From: Cheilinus undulatus
Taxonomy: Eukaryota; Chordata; Actinopteri; Labriformes; Labridae
DNA: 64,000 nt
Assembly (NCBI RefSeq): GCF_018320785.1
Contig: NC_054869.1
Location: 30,978,289-31,042,288 of the forward strand
Direction of reading: 5' to 3'
In this document: piece after piece, positions 49,201-61,068 of the stretch
How positions within the stretch are numbered: the stretch's first letter is position 1
How the letters are laid out: the number at the start of each line of letters is the position of its first letter
The notes under the pieces: generated by a model
Databases searched by the model: none
Seen by the model: the letters and a program-made list of their open reading frames with translations, nothing else
Told to the model about the DNA's origin: nothing
Made by a program: the position numbers and the translations under genes

Positions 49201-50649
49201 AGACAAAAAAAAAAAAAAATAATACATTCAGTTTGAACTCCCTGAGAATAAGTTGTATCTTTGACACTGGGAAAAATTACAAAAATAAATGACATTAAGT
49301 TTTAAAAAAATTATATCATTAAGAACATGTAGTTCAGCTGTGTCTCTAAAGCCACAGCTCAATAAATCCACTTCATCTAAATTCTACATTCATTAAAGTT
49401 AAATTATGCATTCAAAATTACATTATACACAAAATATGAGCTATACATAGCATACATCCCATAAAAACTGAAAGGCTTCATGTAAACTTGTCATTTTTAC
49501 TAGAAAAATAATATATTTTCAATCAGGATCTACATTCAAATACAAGTATAAAAAACATTGATTCTATGAAGGTGATGAAGAAAGTAATATTGGCAAATAA
49601 TAAACTTCTGTCTGTAATCATTTGGCTACTGTAAAAGGATTTACGGCTCCAAAGTTCAAGTGACACATGAGCAGAAGTAAAAGCTACATCAATTCATTAT
49701 CTCCCGACTGTGCGAAGATACAATGACTTGGCAGATGTGAGAGTAACCAGTTAATTAGAAATATGTATTAGCAATAATTCCTTTAAAGAGAAAGAAGTTC
49801 ATACTTAAAAAAACCATGAGCCATAAAAGAGTGCTTTATAGATAACCACATACTGGTGGCACTAGATTTATAATAATACCTGAATTTAAAGTGAAGAGTA
49901 TATAAAATTAGTAGATGCAGCCTTCAGACAATACATCAGATCCCTCAACCTCTTTTAAATGACATTTTCCAATATTTTTTGTCTTAATGTCATTTTTTTG
50001 ATAAAATATGATGTTCTGTGTTATGTAAACAAGACTATACCTTCATCTCAGCTAGAATTTCACCCTATACTTTTCTTTTTTCTTTTTTCTATAAAAGTAG
50101 CATACGCCAGGACAGCAAAGAATTTTGGTTATCCTCCATGTTTGTTTTTCTCATGAAGCGATGTTTTATCATGCAAGTTTTTGCAAGATCTTGTATGTGG
50201 GGAATCTTTACTTTGAGATTGTTACCACAAACAGCAGGTGAGTGGTCTCACACAGAATTTCAGGGTGAAAAATCCTTTGAAAATGTCCTGTCCTGTCTGT
50301 GGTCTTCCATATTTTTTAAATCATTTGAGACTGGATAATGGTCTAGTGTGGAAACAGCCTAAATCGCAAAGATGCTGTGGCTGTATCACAATTTCAAAAA
50401 GGGATCATGAGTGTGAAGAAGAAGTGACAGTTACATAACTCCTTATGTACAACCCATGGTTCAAGATAAAAACCATAATGCATTAATGCTTTTGCAGGGT
50501 TTGAGTTTTTTTTACATTGCATTGATGTAAAGCAGACAGCTTTTCAAACAAACAGGAGCAGAATTATATTCTCTTGGTTGGCAGTTATGGCCTAATGCCC
50601 ATCTTAACAAACATTATGCAGGGATAAAATCTATTTCTGGGCCTTAAGT

Positions 50650-50855
50650 GTTTTATTGCCGTGGATAGCATGCTGTATAACCATGGTTTTGTTGCTTCGG
50701 TCCCTTCTGTCCCATTATCATAACCTTTAGGGCAATAAAAACAGAAGCTCAGAATAAAAAGTATCTTTAAAACTAAAAAAAAGTGCAAGCTCAATCAAGT
50801 CCAGTGATCAAGACTGTTCAAAACCTCAACACAGGCACAGTGGAAGAGTCCAGGC
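50650..50855 (-). other. 3' UTR and poly(A) signal of the PPxY gene
   Basis: On the - strand an AATAAA lies at about 50,652-50,657, about 200 nt after the stop. No other strong signal lies between. Confidence 0.4.
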
Positions 50856-53800
50856 TTATTGTTGTGACTGTGTTTGTGGTTGAGCCGTGTCTGTGTGAGG
50901 TGGAGGTGTGTTGGGATACACAGGAGTGGAGCTGTACTCTGTGTAAGCAGGGGGGAGATCCTCTGGCTTAATTCCCAGCTGGAAAACAAAAGATAAAACA
51001 AAGTTGAAACTTAAATAGCGAGAAATGAGACTGATGTTGTGTATCATTTTTAAGAGACGCTACAAATGCATCCATGTCTGACTAGTAGGGGTGAGACGAG
51101 ACACTTATCTCACGAGACGAGACAAAATTTGGGGCCGCGAGACAAGATGAGATTTTACACTTTTTTTTAATTTGGGTAAAAAAATACATGGGTGGATAAT
51201 ATGTCCTTTAAACAAATGAAAGTCATAATTGCAGTGCATTCAGGTATATTCAAAACTAACTAAACTAACTCCCCTTGTTACTGAATAGGCTATCAATGCT
51301 TCCAAACAGTATGTCTTATTTAACTCAGACTCAAACTGTACATTTTAATGCGCTCCAAATCAAACCTTTCATTTCAACAGTCTACATGATCTTTAATTTA
51401 CTACACTATGCACTCATCGCTACAATTACAATAATTATATTCAATATCATATTTAATTATATATAATAAAAGCTTAGATTATTTTGAAAGTATAGTTTTG
51501 TGGTCTTTTTTTTCTCATATGAGCTTTGACAGTGTTGGACATGACGCACAGATGAGCGTGTTAATGTGTGTGCGTTGGTCGGCGAGTGTGTCTCTGCTCT
51601 GTCTGCTGTCAGACAACAAACATGGCACGTTTAACTAAGGCTAGAACTTCGCATTTCGGAGCTAACAGTGGACTCTATGGCACTCAGACAGAGTTTGTTT
51701 AGCTAAGTTTACCGTGCAGTATACAACGGCCCGTCGCGCTACTCATGTTAGGCTTCCAACTGATGATAGGAGCTGCCAACAGCTGATGGATGTATGACTG
51801 AGAAAGGGTAAGACGAGAAGTAGACATGACGACTGAATCAAAGTTACAAAGTCACAAATACTGGCACTATGAGCGAGTCTGCGGCATACACGAACTAAAT
51901 AAACGCTATATTCTCCTCATGGAGACTGCACAGGTTCCCAGCAGCAGCATTTAATCATTTCACACCGTTAAGATGAACTTATTATGCATAGATGGATCTT
52001 GTGCAGCCCCAAGTAGAACACATGGAGGAGGCGATGGGGGTTGGAGCAGTCATCTTCATGAATCACGGATCAGCTCAGTTTCTTCATTAGCTCTCTCACC
52101 AACAGTTAAAGACTCCAGGGCATCTTTGTGAGCTTTTATAACTTTCAGTTTGGTATTGTTTTCTGTAAGGTGAGCTGCTGCTCCAAGTGTCTGAGCAATA
52201 CTGATCTCATGAGATTGATTTTTCCGTGACGAGGAATCTCGAGGCATTTTGATCTCGTCACACCCCTACTGACTAGTAGTTTCATATTTTGCTTTTACCT
52301 CGCTATATGAAGGTGGTGGCCCGTTGTATGCAGATGTGTTGTATAATGGTGGGGATTGGACTGCCTGGCTGTAGCGAGGTGCCCTTAAGCTGTCTTCACC
52401 GTCCTGCTGTGACACGCTTCTGGGGAAGGGGATGAAATATATAGAATGAGGGTGCCCATCGCGCTCACTTCTTCTCTGTAGCTCCATCTCTATCTGTTCC
52501 TCTCTTATGCGGCTACATGCCCTGCAGAAGGCGGTGCAGAAGATGATGGAGAGACCGAAGCCCAGGAAGCCCAAGAATATCCTTAAAGAGATTGAAAAGG
52601 AGGAAGATAAGCAAGAGGATGAGAAAAATTGACATGGTTGTATCTGATCTTTTTGCAAGATGTTTCTATGGTATACCGAAGTATAATTACTGGCATTTCA
52701 TAAGAGTCAAAGGCTTTTATTGACAATTTCATTAAAATTATGCAGAGAGTCAATATCTTCAGTGTTAACCCTTCTTTTTCAAGACCTCTACAGTTCGCCC
52801 TGGCATGCTGTCAATCAACTTCTGGGCCACAGCCTGACTGGTGGCAGCCCATTCTTGCATTATCAGTGCTTGGAGTTTGTCAGAATTTTTGGGATTTTGT
52901 TTGTCCACCCACCTCTTTAGGATTGACCACAAGTTTTCAGTGGGATTAAGGTCTGGCCATGGATCCAGAATTTGGATGTTTGTTCCCTATCCCACTTGGC
53001 AATCACTTTGCCTTATGGCAAGGAGTGTCATCATGTCAGAAAAGGCATTCTTCATCAAACTGTTCTTGGTTGGTTGGGAAAAGTTGCTCTCAGAGGATGT
53101 TTTCGTACCATTCCTTATTCACGGCTGTGTTCTTGGGTAAAATTGTGAGTAATCCCACTCCCCTGGCTGACCAACAACCCCACCCATTAATGGCCTCAGG
53201 ATCCTTTACTGTTGGCATGACACAGGACTGATGGTAGCGCTCACCTTTTCTTCTCAGGACAATCATTTTTCCAGATACCCCAAACAATCGGACAAGGGAT
53301 TCATCCAAGAAAACGACTTCACCCCAGTCCTCAGAATTTCAATCCCTGTACTTTCTACAGAATATCAGTATGTACCTGTTTTCCTGGAGAGAAGAGCTCC
53401 TTTGCTGCCCTTCTTAACAATAGGACAACCTGCAAAAGTCTTCGCCTCACTGTGCATGCAGATGCACACACACCTGCCTGCTGCCACGCCTGAGCAAACT
53501 CTGGACTGGTGGTGCCCCGATCCGGCAGCTGAATCAAATTTAGGAAACGGTCCTTGCGCTTCATCACAACAATCAAATTGAACCTTTCTCCTTGAAGTTC
53601 TTGATGATGTGATAAATGTTTGATTTAGATGCAATCTTACAAGCAGCAATATCCTTGCTTGTGAAGCCCTTTTTGTGCAAAGCAATTATGACTGCGTGTT
53701 TCCTTGCAGGTAACTATGGTTAACAGAACAAGGATTTCATCACCATCCTTCTTTTAAAGGTACAATGTGTAGAATTTGGCATTTTAGCGACATCTAGTTT

Positions 53801-55955
53801 TCAGATTTTAGAATGAGCTGTTACCAAAATGTCACATCACTAAGCGACGAGAGCCTGTGAAGACCAAAAAGTATTGCGAGCTGGACATCATTTACAGCAG
53901 TGACGAGGTGAGGGTTTATTCATTCATTTTTGTAACCATTATTTTTATAGATTATAGGTCAGTCTTCTTCTCCACCTGCCTTCCAGGTAGCTTTCAGGAC
54001 CTGCGGGCAGGTTCGTATTTAAAAATCGCGTTTCACTCTTTCTGTCCCCAAAACGTTGCCGTAGACAACATGGCAGTTTGTTATGTCAGCCTCCGTGAGG
54101 GCGACCAGCGGTAATGTAAATTGTGTTTTGTGTGATTGTGTTAAGTTGTTTTTAATGCGTGTGAATGCCAGTTTTTATGCTTGGACGAGGTAGAGAAGCT
54201 GGTTCATCTATAAAAGGAAAATGTGACTTTGGCAGTGGAAACACAGTCTGGCAAATAAACAGTGATGTATCTGGATTAACATACTGTATTTAAGCAGGGA
54301 GCCCAGACTTTCACTAGAATTATTTCAAGCACACATCGGGAGAATTTTTTTTTAAAACACTCCATTTCCATGGGTAAATCCTGCTTTGCTTTCCTTATCT
54401 TTTCACGAGCTTCCAGTATGTTGTCTTTTGACAATAATGCAACACAATGTTGAGCCCTCTTCTTCTGAAGGGTTTTTAAAAATATTTCAGAAAACACATT
54501 TACAGAAGTACAGGACAGAATCAGCAAAACGATATTCAATAGAGGTCCAGGCAATTGGTGATAGTAGTCTCACAATTAGTGAAATGGGGATTACGTGAGT
54601 GTAGTAGGTGAAGTTATTGTAGTTTATAGACACCTGTGACTAGAGGGTTCAGTCACTGGTTAATCAGTACTCCTTGGTACCATTACACCATGAAGACAAA
54701 AGAACACTCCAAGCAGAGAAAAGGTTACTGAAAAGTATATGTCAGGGGATGGATACAAAAAAAACAAAAAAAAACAGGGCATTGAACATCCCCTCAGAGT
54801 TCAGTTAAACCTGTCATCACGAAATGGGAGAAATACTAGTGAGACTAGTGAGAGAGGCCACCAGGACACCTAGACTACTCTGAAGGAGTTTCAAGCTTCA
54901 GCAGCTGAGATGGGAGAGACTCTGCATACAACAACTGTTGCCTAGGTTCTTCACCATTCAAAGCTTTATGGGAGATTGGATAAGAGAAAGCCGTTGTTAA
55001 AGAAAACTCATATTTAAACTGGATAAGAGTTTGCCAAAAAAAATAAAGTTCTTTTGTCTGATGAGACCAAAATGCTGCTTTTGTTCCATCAGACAAGATG
55101 CTATGTTTGATGGACACCAAACACTGCACATCACCACAAACACTCCATCCCCACTTTGGAGCATGATGGTGGCAGCATCATGTTGTGGGGATGCTTCCGA
55201 GCAGCTCTCCCTGGAAGGGTTGTAAAGGTTGAGGATCAAATTGAATGTGGCTAAATAAAGGAAAATCCTGAAGGACAAAGTTATTCAGCCTGCAGGACTA
55301 TGGCTACAACCAAAAGCATACAGTGAAAGCCACACATAAATGGTTTAAAGACAACAAGATGAATGTTCTGAAGTGGCTGAGTCAAAGTCCAGACCTCAGT
55401 CCAATAGAGAATTTGTGGCTGTTCATGCCTGATCCCAATCTGACAGAGCTTGAGCAGAGATTAATTTATAAAATCAATGAAAGAGTGAAACACCCGAGGG
55501 GGTAAATGCTTTTTATAGACACTGTAATGGGTCTGGCGAGCAACTCAGTGTGTATGTCAACAAAACAAATCAAAGGGTCAAATGAAAAATCCATCTACTA
55601 TCTTGACTGTTCAGCATCACTGAAGGCCTCGAGTCATCCAAGCTGAAAGTGGTAAAAAAAGAGGGATAAACACTGATACTGGCTGCCAGTCAGTCACGAG
55701 GCTGACATAAAGAGGAAAAAAACATTTACACTCACACCTACAGGCAATTTTGAAGTAACCAGTGAACTTTATGTCTTTGGGCTGTGGGAGAGTGTGAGAG
55801 TACCTAGAGAGCATGCACAAGGAGTACATGCAAACTTTTGCTGTGAGACAACAGCTATAATCACTGAACCACCAAGCTGATCTAAACTAAGAACCAACAA
55901 AAAACAGTCCAAGAGAAGCTCCTTACTCTAGAATGGGAATGTAGTGGAACGGCAT
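50856..55955 (-). CDS. Small single-pass membrane protein with three PPxY motifs, 144 residues
   Basis: Coding exons in transcript order: 55955-55927 (ATG CCG, with A at -3), 52581-52299 and 50978-50856 (TAA), totalling 435 nt with matching phases. The protein starts [10 protein letters not shown], followed by a membrane segment at about residues 6-28 and the juxtamembrane Cys-rich CTAFCRAC, which is a likely palmitoylation site. Next is a charged segment ([19 protein letters not shown]), then a Pro/Tyr-rich tail with PPLY, PPSY and PPAY. PPxY motifs bind WW domains of NEDD4-family ubiquitin ligases, so a role as a ligase adaptor or sorted membrane protein is inferred. No signal peptide fits the frame, so the N-terminus would be lumenal or outside (type III). 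I do not recognise the gene. Its introns hold one hAT and three Tc1-like insertions. A longer N-terminus upstream is possible but would have to cross an in-frame TGA. Confidence 0.7.
51086..52268. mobile_element. Non-autonomous hAT element with intact 8-bp target duplication
   Basis: Terminal inverted repeats are TAGGGGTGAGACGAGA (left) and, as reverse complement, TAGGGGTGTGACGAGA (right). They are flanked on both sides by the identical 8-bp CTGACTAG (51078-51085 and 52269-52276). Eight-bp duplications are diagnostic of hAT transposition. At 1,183 bp, with at most a 63-codon open frame at 52,056-52,247 and no recognisable transposase, it is non-autonomous. It sits in the last intron of the PPxY gene, 30 bp from the upstream exon. 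Confidence 0.85.
52690..53745 (-). mobile_element. Tc1/mariner-type transposon, inactive
   Basis: Reading on the - strand gives transposase pieces in different frames: [18 protein letters not shown] and TVRRRLLQ (DNA-binding region), then [20 protein letters not shown] and [19 protein letters not shown] (catalytic core). Several frameshifts and stops make it a relic. Its promoter-side end is cut off at about 53,750, where a different repeat begins. Confidence 0.75.
53757..54250. repeat. Dispersed MITE-like fragment
   Basis: It starts 'aaaggtacaatgtgtagaat' and continues 'agcgacatctagttttcag', phrasing typical of a widespread short fish repeat. It abuts the truncated Tc1 copy. Its right end is not clear. 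Confidence 0.35.
54560..55530 (+). mobile_element. Tc1-like transposon (second family), relic
   Basis: Fragments of a transposase read left to right. The start is 'accatgaagacaaaagaaca' (MKTKEHS). 'tctgatgagaccaaa' (SDETK) holds a catalytic Asp, and 'gatggtggcagcatcatg' follows. The region 55,323-55,505 encodes [16 protein letters not shown], with the final catalytic Glu. Frame breaks are present throughout. The family differs from the pair at 56.3 and 59.8 kb. Confidence 0.7.
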
Positions 55956-56016
55956 CCTCAAACTTTGTGGAGAAACTCTCAGTGGATCCAAATGTAGATG
56001 TAGTCAGAGTAGAAAC
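55956..56016 (-). other. 5' UTR part of the first coding exon of the PPxY gene
   Basis: The exon begins after cactttcag at 56016. In the coding frame it reads TTT CTA CTC TGA CTA CAT, then stays open for 16 codons to the ATG at 55955. The other two frames also reach stops or fail to match the next exon's phase. Confidence 0.55.
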
Positions 56017-56316
56017 CTGAAAGTGGGAATGACAAATATAAACTTTTACTTTAATCACATTCCATAAGAACGGTTAACCTCAGCTTTGCTGAGAAACTCA
56101 TTTAAACACATTTGCTTTGAAAGGATTCCTCACATTTGTCCCACTGGTGCTCTCTTAAACTTTCTTCTCTATTCATTGATCAACGGGGAAATATGCTTTG
56201 AACTTAACACCCATAAATGTTTCGTCCAAGACACCAAAGTCCAATAATATTTTTTGCCTATCTTACCTTGTAGGTGCAGACAATATAGACCTACAAAAGC
56301 ACCTCATAACGCAGGA

Positions 56317-57559
56317 GTTTCTATATTGCCAAAAGTATTCACTCACCCATCCAAATAATTGAAATCAGATGTTCCAATCACTTCCATGGCCACAGGTGTA
56401 TAAAATCAAACACCTAGGCATGCAGACTGTTTCTACAAACATTTGTGAAAGAATGGATCGCTCTCAGGAGCTCAGTGAATTCTAGCGTGGTACTGTGATA
56501 GGATGCCACCTGTGCAACAGGTCCAGTGGTGAAATTTCCTCGCTCCTAAATATTCCACAGTCAACTGTCAGTGGTATTTTAACAAAGTGGAAGCGATTGG
56601 GAACAACAACAACTCAGCTCTGTCATTTTATGTGGTAGGCCACGTAAAATGACAGAGCAGGGACAGCGGATGCTCAGGCACATACTGCACAGAGGTCGCC
56701 AACTTTCTGTGGAGTCAATCACTACAGACCTCCAAACTTCATGTGGCCTTCAGATTAGCTCAAGAACAGTGCGTAGAGAGCTTCATGGAATGGGTTTCCA
56801 TGGCCGAGCAGCTGCATCCAAGCCATACATCACCAAGTGCAATGCAAAGCGTCGGATGCAGTGGTGTAAAGCATGCAGCCACTGGACTATAGAGCAGCGG
56901 AGACGCATTCTCTGGAGTGACGAATCGTGCCTCTCCATCTGGCAATCTGATGGCCCAGTCTGGGTTTGGCGGTTGCCGGGAGAACGGTACTTGTCTGACT
57001 TCACTGTGCCAAGTGTAAAGTTTGGTGGAGGGGGGATTATGGTGTTGGGTTGTTTTTCAGGAGCTGGGCTTGGCCCCTTAGTTCCAGTGAAAGGAACTCT
57101 GAATGTTTCAGCATACCAAGAGATTTTGGAACATTCCATGCTCCCAACTTTGTGGGGATGGCCCCCTAACCCATTGTGACTGTGCACCAGTGTACAATGC
57201 AAGGTCCATAAAGACATGGATGAGAGAGTTTGGTGTGGATGAACTTGACTGGCCTGCACAGAGTCCTGACCTCAACCAAATAGAACATCTTTGGGATGAA
57301 TTAGAGACAAGACTGACAGCCAGGCCTTCTCGTCCACTATCAGTGTGTGACCTCACAAATGCGCTTCTGGAAGAATGGTCAAAAATTCCCATAAACACAC
57401 TCCTAAACTTTGTGGAAAGCCTTCCCAGAAGAGTCGAAGCTGTTATAGCTGCAAAGGGTGGACCAACGTCATATTAAACCCTATGGATTAAGAATCGTAT
57501 GACACTGAAGTTCATATGCAAGTCAAGGCAGGTGAGCGAATAACTTCGGCAATATAGTG
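56317..57559 (+). mobile_element. Tc1-like transposon, copy A
   Basis: Inverted ends 'tatattgccaaaagtattc' and 'gaataacttcggcaatata' bound about 1.24 kb. A TA at 57560-57561 is the expected Tc1 target base pair. Similar copy B lies at 59.83-61.07 kb in the opposite orientation. Confidence 0.85.
56649..57477 (+). pseudogene. Tc1 transposase of copy A, frame-broken
   Basis: The helix-turn-helix part upstream of 56,649 is interrupted (a TAG within the N-terminal region and a frame change near 56,620). From 56,649 the frame reads through the first catalytic Asp (LWSDESC) to 57,179. The rest continues in another frame from about 57,103 to 57,477. The second Asp (DCAPVYN) and the Glu in QSPDLNQIEHLW are 34 residues apart, the DD34E spacing of Tc1 transposases. 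It is probably inactive. Confidence 0.85.
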
Positions 57560-58903
57560 TATCTCGTAATGTTTTATTGTTCTCTTTGTTAAGATACTGT
57601 CTAGGTTGATGTTGTTATGCAATAATTTGATGACCAATTTCTTCCTCTGTGCTTGGACACCTACCGCGTAATAATCATCTGTAATACTGAGGTTATTATG
57701 TAAAGTATAAGGAGGTCAGAGGCCTTAATACTGAGGCTTGTCATAGTAAAAACATCACAGTCTCATAACTCAAAACCCCTGAATACACATCTGAACTGCA
57801 GGAAAATAACTGCTCATGAGGTTCATGTGAAACATGGGGGGAAAGTGTCTGATAAATACAGAGAGATCCAACTGAGGCAGGTTTACCACTGGTACTGCTG
57901 ACCAACAGTACAGCCAAGCCAATTTTGATAAGTGTCACCTTATTCATGTTATTTTTCCTTAGTCTGAGCTTGACTTTCAATCATAATTAGATCATAACTT
58001 TCTAATATAATCAAGGAAAAAGATACATTTCTATGAAGACTAACTTCATATTCACCTGAAAAGGTCTAAGCTCTAACTAAGAATAAATTATTTTAAAATA
58101 AAAGAGATTTTGTCCTCTTTGGTAAACAAAGGTTGAATACATATTTCCATTTGGTCTGTTTTAAAGAGAGAACCAGCACTCACAAAAATCACATGAGAGG
58201 TGAGGTCAAAATTCACAACACATGATCAGTGAGCACATCGCCACAGGGGCAGAGTGTATAAATATTGACTGAACAAACAGCTCCTGATAAGTTTGATTTA
58301 AGATACACCATGATGAGGTCCAATTTAAGACAAAGAAGCAAAAGACAAACTTTAGTCTCTTACCTTCGGTCCGGATATTTCTGTCCTAAGGTGTTCAACT
58401 GCGAGGTAAAAGCTCATGGGAGCAGAGTACAGTTTCTATTGTGGGTGTGTTGGTGAGGGGGAGGTTTGTGTGTAAATGGTGTGTGCACACATGCACGGCT
58501 GTGACTGAAAAGCCCAGTATGCACATCAACCTCTGGAGCCGCTAAACAAGATTAAATATTCTTTGTTCCATGAGAAGTAAGTCTGTGTTTCACACATATA
58601 TATATATATAAGAAAAAGTGTAAAAATAAATGTTATTTTAATGTATTTGGGTGTGTTTTGTCAGCTTGGCTGTGTTGTTTTATTATCATGTGCTAAAGGT
58701 CCATCAGGAGAATTTATGGCAGCATTACAGGATTTAAAGTGACAGGTACCTCGCTTCAAACGGCCTCAGCTTGGAGGCAACCACAGACATGAGGGTAACA
58801 GAGAAAACAGCGAAACAGACTTTGACATTTTAAAGGTCCAAAAGTAAAAACAAAACTAACCTGCATGTTCTGAAGAGTAAAGGAGCTCAAGAGCCCCCTT
58901 TAC

Positions 58904-58965
58904 CTGAGGCCCCTCAGTGTTGACATGAGCATAAAGCTGGTGATGATGAGTCAAAGCATAAAATC
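58904..58965 (-). other. Possible upstream exon of the PPxY gene
   Basis: A 62-nt segment is bounded by a good acceptor (tgtttcccctacag) and donor (CCTCAG|gtaaag). It contains ATG CTC ATG TCA ACA, open to its end. Spliced to the exon at 56016, this short frame reaches the TGA noted there and is in phase with the main frame. It is predicted from splice signals alone. Confidence 0.35.
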
Positions 58966-59831
58966 CTGTAGGGGAAACAAAGCAGAGTTATATGTTATAT
59001 GTGTATGTGAACACAGATACAGTGTTAATTTTGTCAAAACATAAACCTAGCACAAAAATTAAGCAAATTTGTGTCTGTTGTAGCAGTATAAGATGTATTG
59101 GCAAGAAGCATTGCAACAACAATGACATACCCTACCAAACACAAATTTCCTTACTCTTAGCGCTAAGTTTATTTTCTCATTAAACTAACTAATAAGCCAA
59201 ATTGTAAAATTAGTTTTATTTTTAATAATGTTAAATACTTATATTTATACACCATCTGCCTATGATGACAAGTTACAGGTACATTTGACAAATTTAACTG
59301 ATTTTAAAGTCCAGAGCTACAATACAAACATTTGAGTGTCATTTAGTCTCCTTTATTAAAGTTAAACTTACTGTAAGTGAGGTTTTAGCCAATGAAATTA
59401 ATGCTTGAAACATGGACAGTTTTTGGCCAGGAAGCTTGGGAATAAAATAATAAATTAGAGCAAAGATTTGTTGAACTTTCCTAATACTGATACATTTACT
59501 TTTTCCCCTCCATTTCTTCATTGTTGATAGGGGAATTTATATCAGGGATCTTTCTGTGCCTACATTTGATATAAAGTGGTAGTTGAGCATTTTGCTGTTT
59601 CAGTCAGGTCAGATTAAGCTCACTGACCAAAACAGTTATCAGGTTTCATGTTCAACCACCACAAACATCTGAGTCAAACAGGAAGTCTGTTAAAGATGTG
59701 TAATCTTCAACTAACAGCAGAGATAACCTCTAATGACATCACAATGACATCATCAGAGGTTATTACGACAGACTTGACAGATCCACTTCAGACACATTCA
59801 TTTTGAAATCACACCCACTGAAATCATCTAT

Positions 59832-61067
59832 ACGCTTTATTGCCAGAAGTTATTCGCTCACCTGTCTTGACTCGCATATGAACTTCGGTGTCATCCGATT
59901 CTTAATCCATAGGGTTTAATATAATGTCGGTCCACCCTTTGCAGCTATATCAGCTTCAACTCTTCTGAGAAGGCTTTCCACAAGGTTTAGGAGTGTGTTT
60001 ATGGGAATTTTTGACCATTCTTCCAGAAGCGCATTTGTGAGGTCACACACTGATGTTGGACGAGAAGGCCTGGCTGTCAGTCTCCGCTCTAATTCCCAAA
60101 GATGTTCTATCGGGTTGAGGTCAGGACTCTGTGCAGGCCAGTCAAGTTCATCCACATCAAACTCTCTCATCCATGTCTTTATGGACCTTGCATTGTACAC
60201 TGGTGCACAGTCACGTTGGGTTAGGGGGCCATCCCCAAACTGTTCCCACAAAGTTGGGAGCATGGAATGTTCCAAAATCTCTTGGTATGCTGAAGCATTC
60301 AGAGTTCCTTTAACTGGAACTAAGGGGCCAAGCCCAGCTCCTGAAAAACAACCCAACACCATAATCCCCCCTTCACCAAACTTTACACTTGGCACAATGC
60401 AGTCAGACAAGTACCGTTCTCCCGGCAACTACCAAACCCAGACTGGTCCATCAGATTGCCAGATGGAGAAGCATGATTTGTCACTCCAGAGAACACATCT
60501 CCACTGCTCTAGAGTCCAGTGGCGGCTTGCTTTACACCACTGCATCTGACGCTTGGTGATGTATGGCTTGGATGCAGCTGCTTGGCCATGGAAACCCATT
60601 CCATGAAGCTCTCTACGCACTGTTCTTGAGCTAATCTGAAGGCTACATGAAGTTTGGAGGTCTGTAGCGATTGACTCCACAGAAAGTTGCCGACCTCTGT
60701 GCAGTATGTGCCTGAGCATCCGCTGACCCTGCTCTGTCATTTTTTGTGGCGTACCACTGGCTGAATTGCTGTCGTTCCTGTTGTTCTCAGTCGCTTCCAC
60801 TTTGTTATAATACCACTGACAGTTGACTGTGGAATATTTAGGAGCGAGGAAATTTCAACACTGGCCTTGTTGCACAGGTGGCATCCTATCACAGTACCAT
60901 GCTGGAATTCACGGAGCTCCTGAGAGCGAAACTTTCTTTTACAAATGTTTGTAGAAACAGTCTGCATGCCTAGGTGCTTGATTTTATACACCTGTGGCCA
61001 TGGAAGTGATTGGAACACCTGATTTCAATTATTTGGATGGGTGAGTGAATACTTCTGGCAATTCATG
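59832..61067 (-). mobile_element. Tc1-like transposon, copy B, inverted relative to copy A
   Basis: Ends are 'attgccagaagttattcgct' on the left and 'agtgaatacttctggcaat' on the right, with TA at 61068-61069. It is 1.24 kb, the same length as copy A and closely similar throughout. Confidence 0.85.
59916..61018 (-). pseudogene. Tc1 transposase of copy B, broken
   Basis: Reading on the - strand: the DNA-binding region 61,018-60,737 (RSQELREFQHGTVIG, IPQSTVSGIITKWKR), a frame change at about 60,770, then 60,800-60,429 ending VWVW before a stop (Trp codon to TAG), then 60,428-59,916 to the C-terminus (GGPTLY). The first catalytic motif reads WSDKSC, so the residue after Asp is Lys rather than Glu. 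The DD34E tail is intact. It is inactive by inspection. Confidence 0.85.
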
Positions 61068-61068
61068 T

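Larger units (their letters stand above)
26200..50600. other. 24-kb region without identifiable genes
   Basis: I find no exon chain with consistent splice phases, no tRNA or rRNA and no conserved protein motif here. Short open frames are all under 110 codons and lie in AT-rich or repetitive sequence. The repeats that can be delimited are listed separately. The unlisted stretches between them show nothing I can interpret. Confidence 0.5.

Noticed and set aside
52266-52658. 130-codon frame starting [10 protein letters not shown]
   Set aside because: Its first 26 codons are intron before the ttaag acceptor, and the last part reads past the donor. The true exon is 52299-52581.
57741-57947. ATG-started frame with a signal-peptide-like start (MNKVTLIKIGLAVLLVSSTS) upstream of the PPxY gene
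   Set aside because: No convincing acceptor precedes it. Its donor leaves one base, which cannot be joined to the 56016 exon without meeting a stop, so it is likely a chance frame.
59995-60549. 184-codon + strand frame
   Set aside because: Antisense of the Tc1 copy B transposase.
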